A DNA stretch of 9,469 nucleotides, taken from positions 1-9,469 of the forward strand of contig CALDHY010000089.1 in the NCBI GenBank assembly GCA_937901445.1, given 5' to 3'. The translations under genes and the position numbers were made by a program. Below the pieces are notes generated by a model. It was given only the letters and a program-made list of their open reading frames with translations, ran no database searches and was not told the DNA's origin. Shown piece by piece: positions 5,981-9,469 of the stretch; positions within the stretch are counted from its first letter, which is position 1, and the number at the start of each line of letters is the position of its first letter. This stretch comes from an uncultured Selenomonadales bacterium. GTDB lineage: Bacteria; Bacillota; Negativicutes; Selenomonadales; Selenomonadaceae.

Positions 5981-6534
5981 AATTCGCTCCCTTTCGTTTT
6001 ATAAAAATTTACGGCGGTTGTATGCCCGTAATTTATTTTTCTGGTACAAGTCAAGGCGTCCGTTTCCAAAATTTCATCTGCGCCGTATTCGACAATCATT
6101 AAGCCGTTTTCTGCAAGCAAATTTAATTCTGCGATAAGATTAATTGACGCGGCAGCAAGATTTTTCTTGTAGGGCGGGTCGCTGAAAATCAAGTCGAATT
6201 TTAAATTTTGGCTTGAAAGTTTTTTCAGCATTTTAATATAATCGCCGCGCAGGATTGTACAATTTTGAAATTTGGCGCGTTGCACATTTTCAGAAATTAA
6301 ATCAGCCGTTACAAAGTCAATGAAGGTTGCCGAAATTGCGCCGCGTGAAACTGATTCAAGACCGAGTGCGCCTGTACCTGCGAAAATATCCAGCACGTTT
6401 ACTTCAGAAAAATCAATTAAGCCGTTCAAAATATTAAAAATCGATTCTTTGACGCGGTCGCCGGTCGGGCGTGTTTCAAATCCTTTGGGCGTTTTGAGTT
6501 TCAAGCCTTTAGCTTTACCGCTGATAATTCTCAT
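5977..6534 (-). CDS. rsmD: 16S rRNA (guanine(966)-N2)-methyltransferase
   Basis: This SAM-dependent enzyme methylates N2 of G966 in 16S rRNA during 30S assembly. The 185-residue protein has the family N-terminus MRIISGKAKGLKL, then TRPTGDRVKESIFN (21-34), the SAM-binding loop LDIFAGTGALGLE (48-60), and the catalytic DPPY (119-122) of N-methyltransferases. ATG start with AGGA 6 bases upstream. It begins ~54 bases after the rpsI terminator, so it probably has its own promoter or is reached by readthrough; no strong promoter is evident. It overlaps coaD by 4 bases. Confidence 0.96.
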   Translation of the reverse strand: MRIISGKAKGLKLKTPKGFETRPTGDRVKESIFNILNGLIDFSEVNVLDIFAGTGALGLESVSRGAISATFIDFVTADLISENVQRAKFQNCTILRGDYIKMLKKLSSQNLKFDLIFSDPPYKKNLAAASINLIAELNLLAENGLMIVEYGADEILETDALTCTRKINYGHTTAVNFYKTKGSEL

Positions 6535-6587
6535 GAAATTTCCTGCTTTGCTTATTCTTCAATTCTAAAGATTTTCCTGCTACAACA

Positions 6588-6624
6588 AAAAATCCCTAAC
6601 AACAATACAGGTGCAGGGATTTTT
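6588..6624 (-). terminator. Intrinsic terminator of rplM-rpsI
   Basis: A perfect 10-bp stem AAAAATCCCT / AGGGATTTTT encloses a 17-base loop; on the minus strand the second arm runs straight into TTTTTTGTTG. It begins about 20 bases after the rpsI stop. Because both arms carry A/T tails it could also work in the other direction. Confidence 0.85.
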
Positions 6625-6643
6625 ATTGTACAAACTGAAAAGA

Positions 6644-7036
6644 TTAACGTTTTGAGAATTGTGAAGCTTTACGAGCTTTTTTGAGACCGTATTTGCGGCG
6701 TTCTTTTTCGCGCGGGTCGCGTGTAACGAAGCCGGCTTTTTTAAGTGCGGGGCGAAGACCTGCATCGAGTTCCATAAGGGCGCGTGTAATTCCGTGACGA
6801 ATTGCGCCTGCCTGACCGGTTGTGCCGCCGCCTTTAACGTTTGCAACTACGTCATATTTATCTTGCATTTCGGTTAAAACCAACGGTTGACGAATGATTA
6901 ACTCAAGGGTTTTCAAGCCGAAATATTCTTCCATTTCACGACCATTGATGGTAACTTTGCCGCTGCCGGGAATAAGGCGAACGCGGGCGATTGAACTTTT
7001 GCGGCGTCCTGTGCCGTAGTAACTTACTTCTGCCAT
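6644..7036 (-). CDS. rpsI: Small-subunit ribosomal protein S9
   Basis: S9 sits in the head of the 30S subunit and its C-terminal tail reaches the P-site tRNA. The 130-residue length is typical. The N-terminal [12 protein letters not shown] (8-19), the central [16 protein letters not shown] signature (69-84) and the basic tail ending in SKR (128-130) are all present. The ATG has AGGTG in front, and 15 bases separate it from the rplM stop, the nearly universal L13-S9 pairing. Confidence 0.98.
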   Translation of the reverse strand: MAEVSYYGTGRRKSSIARVRLIPGSGKVTINGREMEEYFGLKTLELIIRQPLVLTEMQDKYDVVANVKGGGTTGQAGAIRHGITRALMELDAGLRPALKKAGFVTRDPREKERRKYGLKKARKASQFSKR

Positions 7037-7051
7037 TTTATCACCTCAAAA

Positions 7052-7492
7052 TTAGCGTGTTTCGATTTTTACTTCTTCAGGTTGTTGGGCGGCGTGCGGG
7101 TGTTTATCGCCGACATAAACGTGAAGTTTTCTGAATAAATCTGCACCGAGTTTATTTTTGGGGAGCATACCTTTTACCGCGTGTTCAATGACACGTTCGG
7201 GGAATTTTTGCATCCATTCTCCGGCGGTTGCGAATTTTGCGCCGCCCGGATAACCGGTGTGATGGTAATAAAGTTTTTTGCGAAGTTTTTTACCTGTGAA
7301 AACAGCTTTTTCAGCGTTGATAACAATGACATAATCGCCTGTATCGACGTGAGGCGTATATTCGGGTTTATTTTTGCCGCGCAGGACTTTAGCAATTTCA
7401 GCTGCAAGGCGACCGACAACTTTGCCTTCAGCGTCAAAGAGATACCATTTCTTTTCGACGCTGCCCGCCTTTGCCATAAAAGTATCTTTCAT
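7052..7492 (-). CDS. rplM: Large-subunit ribosomal protein L13
   Basis: L13 is an early-assembly protein of the 50S subunit. The 146-residue protein begins [16 protein letters not shown], like the Bacillus form, and contains [18 protein letters not shown] (45-62), the family signature region [20 protein letters not shown] (107-126) and the HPH that follows (131-133). ATG start with GGAGG (7505-7501) 8 bases upstream; the internal ATG at codon 6 is less likely. It is the first gene of the transcript from the promoter at 7579-7607. Confidence 0.98.
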   Translation of the reverse strand: MKDTFMAKAGSVEKKWYLFDAEGKVVGRLAAEIAKVLRGKNKPEYTPHVDTGDYVIVINAEKAVFTGKKLRKKLYYHHTGYPGGAKFATAGEWMQKFPERVIEHAVKGMLPKNKLGADLFRKLHVYVGDKHPHAAQQPEEVKIETR

Positions 7493-7524
7493 TTATTTTT
7501 CCTCCGAAGTCAGAAATCTCTTTT

Positions 7525-7541
7525 GGCGTTTCAAAACGTCC
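7525..7541 (-). promoter_or_regulatory. Hairpin in the rplM 5' leader (possible L13 autoregulatory site)
   Basis: On the minus strand GGACGTT TTGA AACGCC folds into a 6-bp stem with one bulged A and a four-base loop, in the ~80-base untranslated leader about 20 bases before the rplM ribosome binding site. L13 leaders that bind their own protein are known in Firmicutes; I cannot confirm a match to that consensus by eye. Confidence 0.4.
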
Positions 7542-7578
7542 GGGGCATTGGAAACATTTTTTTACGCTACGTTGTAGT

Positions 7579-7607
7579 ATGATAATCAAAACGCGCCCGC
7601 TTGTCAA
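7579..7607 (-). promoter_or_regulatory. Sigma-70-type promoter of rplM-rpsI
   Basis: Minus strand: perfect -35 TTGACA (7607-7602), a 17-base spacer, and -10 TATCAT (7584-7579). Transcription would begin near 7572, giving a leader of about 80 bases. Confidence 0.85.
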
Positions 7608-7615
7608 GAAAAAGC

Positions 7616-7644
7616 TTGATAATTTTTATTCTGTACTTTAGAAT
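7616..7644 (+). promoter_or_regulatory. Probable sigma-70-type promoter for the radical-SAM gene
   Basis: Plus strand: -35 TTGATA (7616-7621), a 17-base spacer, and -10 TAGAAT (7639-7644). Its -35 box is only 8 bases from the -35 box of the divergent rplM promoter. Transcription would start near 7651 and leave a ~230-base leader before the ATG at 7880. Confidence 0.55.
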
Positions 7645-7694
7645 TTTGGGCGGTAATTTTTTTTTACTCAAATCAATTTTTTTTATACTTAAAT

Positions 7695-7725
7695 GTACTT
7701 TCTTTCTTTAAAAGAAATAAAGTAC
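7695..7725. repeat. Long inverted repeat in the radical-SAM leader
   Basis: The arms GTACTTTCTTTCTTT (7695-7709) and AAAGAAATAAAGTAC (7711-7725) are complementary at 14 of 15 positions, separated by one base, so the hairpin is almost without loop. The text continues with CAAAGAAAGAATCGCCGCCG, a composition that suggests a dispersed intergenic repeat rather than a simple terminator; no T-tract follows on the plus strand. Confidence 0.75.
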
Positions 7726-7738
7726 CAAAGAAAGAATC

Positions 7739-7846
7739 GCCGCCGTCCAGCGCGCTGAACGTAACCTTAATTCCAATTTTCCGGCACGCTCAAATTTTAA
7801 CGTTAATTCAACGTGCGGTACGCTCTGCGCATACAAGTACGGCGGC
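7739..7846. repeat. Possible intergenic element bounded by GCCGCCGT / ACGGCGGC
   Basis: GCCGCCGT (7739-7746) and ACGGCGGC (7839-7846) are exact inverted copies 92 bases apart. Between them lie the palindrome CAGCGCGCTG (7748-7757) and a further GC-containing segment with GTGCGGTACGC. It could be a folded leader RNA or a small dispersed repeat. Only the symmetry is seen. Confidence 0.35.
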
Positions 7847-7879
7847 TTTTAAAATTTTTTTCGATTGAAGGTTGAAATT

Positions 7880-8550
7880 ATGACAGTGAAAATTCCCTAT
7901 GATGTTTTACAAAAAGTTAAAAAGCCCGCACGCTACACCGGCGGCGAATTTAACAGCATTTTAAAAAATTGGGATTCTGTAAGTTGCAGAATGGTTTTAG
8001 CGTTGCCTGATGTTTATGAAGTCGGAATGTCAAATTTAGGGCTTGCTATTTTGTACGGAATTTTAAACAAGCGCGGCGATACTCTCTGCGAAAGAGTTTA
8101 CGCCGTCTGGACTGATATGGAAGATGAAATGCGCACTAAAAATATTCCGCTTTTTTCGCTGGAAAGTAAACACGCCGTAAAAGATTTTGATTTTTTGGGA
8201 TTTTCGCTGCAATACGAAATGATTTTTTCAAATGTTTTAAATATGTTGGATATGGCGGGAATAACTTTACACGCGGCGGAACGTTCGGAAAATGAGCCGT
8301 TTGTAATTGGCGGCGGTCCTTGCGTTTACAATGTGGAGCCTATGGCAGATTTTTTTGATTTCTTTGTAATTGGCGAAGGCGAAGAAATTTTGGGCGAAGT
8401 TGCAGAAAAATTTATTGAATGGAAAAACGGCGGCAAAATTGGCGGACGGCGCGGTTTTCTGAAAAAAATTTTAAGTGTTGCAGGAATTTATGTACCGAGT
8501 TTTTACGAGCCTATTTACGACGACGAAAATTTTATTGGTATGAAAACGGT
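7880..8550 (+). CDS. Radical-SAM protein of the TIGR03960 type, N-terminal part only
   Basis: About 222 residues of what is normally a ~600-residue protein with a B12-binding-like N-terminal domain followed by a radical-SAM domain; its reaction is not established. Family features seen: KKPARYTGGEFNSILKNWD (14-32), ALPDVYEVGMSNLGL (41-55), LFSLES (91-96), GFSLQYEMIFSNVLNMLDMAG (107-127), and GGGPCVYNVEPMADFFDFFV (144-163) followed by IGEGEE (164-169). The CxxxCxxC cluster motif would lie further on and is missing. The start is ATG at 7880, with GAAGG (7867-7871) 8 bases upstream; the in-frame TTG at 7865 overlaps that site and is rejected. The family resemblance ends near NFIGMK (218-222), after which the frame runs on for ~24 meaningless residues to a TAG at 8618-8620. 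This coincides with the switch to a different gene, so I read it as truncated by the junction. Confidence 0.85.
8531..8550. other. Chimeric junction between two unrelated genes
   Basis: Within TTTATTGGTATGAAAACGGT the sequence reads F-I-G-M-K-T in the radical-SAM frame and Y-W-Y-E-N-G in the frame of the surface-repeat protein; both are sensible for their own families. On the left the coding style is AT-rich (AAA, TTT, ATT codons). On the right it turns to GC-richer codons such as CCG, GGG, CGG and GAC. A shared stretch of about k-mer length at the switch point fits an assembly misjoin. Confidence 0.75.
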
Positions 8551-9375
8551 GTCAGACAGGGAACCACCGGGAACGGGAAGGAAATCTACGATCCGGAAAC
8601 GGATGCATGGTATTTCTTAGATGCCACAGATGAAGGGGCGAGAGCTACGGACAAAGAAGCGTATCTGGATTATGGAGACAGCGGGAAGTGGGCGCGCTAT
8701 GACGATCAGGGACGCATGATCAAGGGGTGGTACACCAATGACCGGGGCATTTACTATTATGATCCTGATACCGGAGCCATGCAGAAGGGAGAGGTAGTCA
8801 TTGACGACGTGCCTTACTATTTTGACGAAATCACCGGAATCGGATACAACGGGATGCTGGAATTAAATGACAGATCCTACTGGTACGAGAACGCCCAGAG
8901 ACAGGGAACCTATTTCGATCCCAAGGGCGTGATCGGAGACGGAGTGGTGCGGGGACGTGAGATTTACGATCCGGAGTCAGGTGCCTGGTACTGGTTGGAT
9001 TCCTTGTATGACGGAGCAAAAGGTATTGCCAAGGAGGTCTGGATTCCTTACATCTATCAGAATGAAGCAGACTGGGATGAGGAGGAAGCACGTCAAAGAG
9101 CAAAGGACTCGGACGCAAGCATAAAAGATTTCATCTATGATGCCATCCGAAACCACACCGGAAAGTGGGTTCGCTATGATGAAAACGGCAGGATGTTAAA
9201 AGGACTGGTGAAGATCGAGGGAACCCTTGCAAAAGTGTATCCGGATCAGGCAGGGAAGACCTATTACTATGACACAATGACCGGAGCCATGGTAAAGGGA
9301 AATCTGAAGCTAAACGGCAACACCTATACCTTTGATGAGACAACCGGGGAACTGCTGTTTATGGATGAGGATTAA
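8533..9375 (+). CDS. Cell-wall/choline-binding-type repeat protein, C-terminal part only
   Basis: This is the last ~280 residues of a secreted surface protein of the kind abundant in Lachnospiraceae; the N-terminus is lost at the junction. Two long modules align. Module 1 (from 8533) has WYENGVRQGT, GKEIYDPETDAWYFLD, GKWARYDDQGRMIKGW, YYYDPDTGAMQKGEVV and YYFDEITG. Module 2 (from ~8875) has WYENAQRQGT, GREIYDPESGAWYWLD, GKWVRYDENGRMLKGL, YYYDTMTGAMVKGNLK and YTFDETTG, and carries an insertion rich in Asp, Glu and Arg between LD and GKW. The aromatic-glycine pattern is that of cell-wall-binding repeats, which hold proteins on teichoic or lipoteichoic acids or other wall glycans. The frame is open upstream to an ATG at 8419, but that part translates the radical-SAM gene out of frame and is not real. 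The stop is TAA at 9373-9375. What the missing N-terminal domain did is unknown. Confidence 0.8.
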   Translation, partial: YWYENGVRQGTTGNGKEIYDPETDAWYFLDATDEGARATDKEAYLDYGDSGKWARYDDQGRMIKGWYTNDRGIYYYDPDTGAMQKGEVVIDDVPYYFDEITGIGYNGMLELNDRSYWYENAQRQGTYFDPKGVIGDGVVRGREIYDPESGAWYWLDSLYDGAKGIAKEVWIPYIYQNEADWDEEEARQRAKDSDASIKDFIYDAIRNHTGKWVRYDENGRMLKGLVKIEGTLAKVYPDQAGKTYYYDTMTGAMVKGNLKLNGNTYTFDETTGELLFMDED

Positions 9376-9397
9376 GCAGAGCGATTTCTTTTGTTAT

Positions 9398-9426
9398 TTG
9401 ACAGAATCAGATATATTTTTCATAAA
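9398..9426 (+). promoter_or_regulatory. Candidate promoter after the surface-repeat gene
   Basis: TTGACA (9398-9403), a 17-base spacer and CATAAA (9421-9426). The -35 box is perfect and the -10 box matches 4 of 6 positions. It lies 23 bases after the TAA and just before a GGAGG motif. Confidence 0.4.
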
Positions 9427-9445
9427 AACGTGCGGAGGACGGGAT

Positions 9446-9469
9446 TTGAAAAATATGGCGGGCGGTATA
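9446..9469 (+). CDS. Possible start of a further gene (8 codons, cut by window edge)
   Basis: TTG at 9446 follows GGAGG (9434-9438) at a spacing of 7 and opens the frame MKNMAGGI to the edge. An ATG three codons on (9455) is an alternative start. The strong ribosome binding site and upstream promoter make a gene plausible, but eight codons allow no identification. Confidence 0.35.

Larger units (their letters stand above)
7493..7879. other. Divergent intergenic region of 387 bases
   Basis: It carries the rplM leader and promoter on the minus side and a probable back-to-back promoter on the plus side. A ~230-base AT-rich leader follows, with a strong inverted repeat (7695-7725), a 10-bp palindrome (7748-7757) and an 8-bp long-range inverted repeat. 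No gene of either strand is supported in it. Confidence 0.7.

Noticed and set aside
6535..6587. Promoter for rsmD after the rpsI terminator
   Set aside because: TAGAAT can serve as a -10 box, but there is no acceptable -35 at proper spacing, so it was not listed.
6580..6846. 88-codon minus-strand frame overlapping rpsI and its terminator
   Set aside because: It is an off-frame reading of S9 that runs through the terminator, with no family features or ribosome binding site.
8419..8532. Apparent N-terminus of the surface-repeat protein starting at ATG 8419
   Set aside because: This stretch is the radical-SAM gene read out of frame. It gives a Arg/Cys-rich peptide without family resemblance, and the true protein starts beyond the junction.
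8551..8620. A natural C-terminus of the radical-SAM protein ending at TAG 8620
   Set aside because: The last ~24 residues are the surface-repeat gene read out of frame, with no resemblance to the family, and the radical-SAM domain is missing.

Overview
The window holds a compact block of bacterial housekeeping genes, almost all on the minus strand, from what is most likely a low-to-moderate-GC member of the Negativicutes or a related Firmicutes lineage. This placement is inferred from gene order, AGGAGG-type ribosome binding sites, frequent TTG/GTG starts and the style of the proteins; it is not proven. The last ~930 bases look foreign: at about 8531-8550 a radical-SAM gene changes abruptly into the 3' end of a Lachnospiraceae-like cell-wall-binding repeat protein. 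The join lies in a short stretch that reads sensibly in both frames. It looks more like a (meta)genome assembly chimera than a natural fusion.

Layout on the minus strand, in transcription order (right to left). A consensus sigma-70 promoter (7579-7607) drives rplM (L13) and rpsI (S9), which end at a clear intrinsic terminator (6588-6624). Then come rsmD (16S rRNA m2G966 methyltransferase) and coaD (phosphopantetheine adenylyltransferase), overlapping by ATGA. Next is a DivIVA/V-ATPase-subunit-H-like coiled-coil protein with a Gln-rich tail. A 349-base gene-free stretch follows, holding three tandem copies of an 84-87 bp repeat with telomere-like G-rich heptamers. After it come lepB (signal peptidase I), a terminator-like hairpin, pyrB and pyrC (ATGA overlap), a glycosyltransferase-like gene, another hairpin, and the 5' end of carB running off the left edge. 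pyrB, pyrC and carB are three enzymes of de novo pyrimidine synthesis. carA, which usually precedes carB, is absent here and the glycosyltransferase gene stands in its place.

On the plus strand, a promoter back-to-back with the rplM promoter (7616-7644) probably reads into a ~230-base leader with strong inverted repeats and then a TIGR03960-type radical-SAM gene. Only its N-terminal B12-binding-like part (about 222 residues) is present before the junction. After the junction come the C-terminal repeats of the surface protein, its stop, and a possible promoter plus start of a further gene cut by the right edge.

I see no tRNA, rRNA, CRISPR array, transposase or clear new defence-type system. 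The points most worth a second look are the 87-bp tandem repeats, the junction at ~8540, the glycosyltransferase inside the pyrimidine cluster, and the hairpin directly in front of pyrB.
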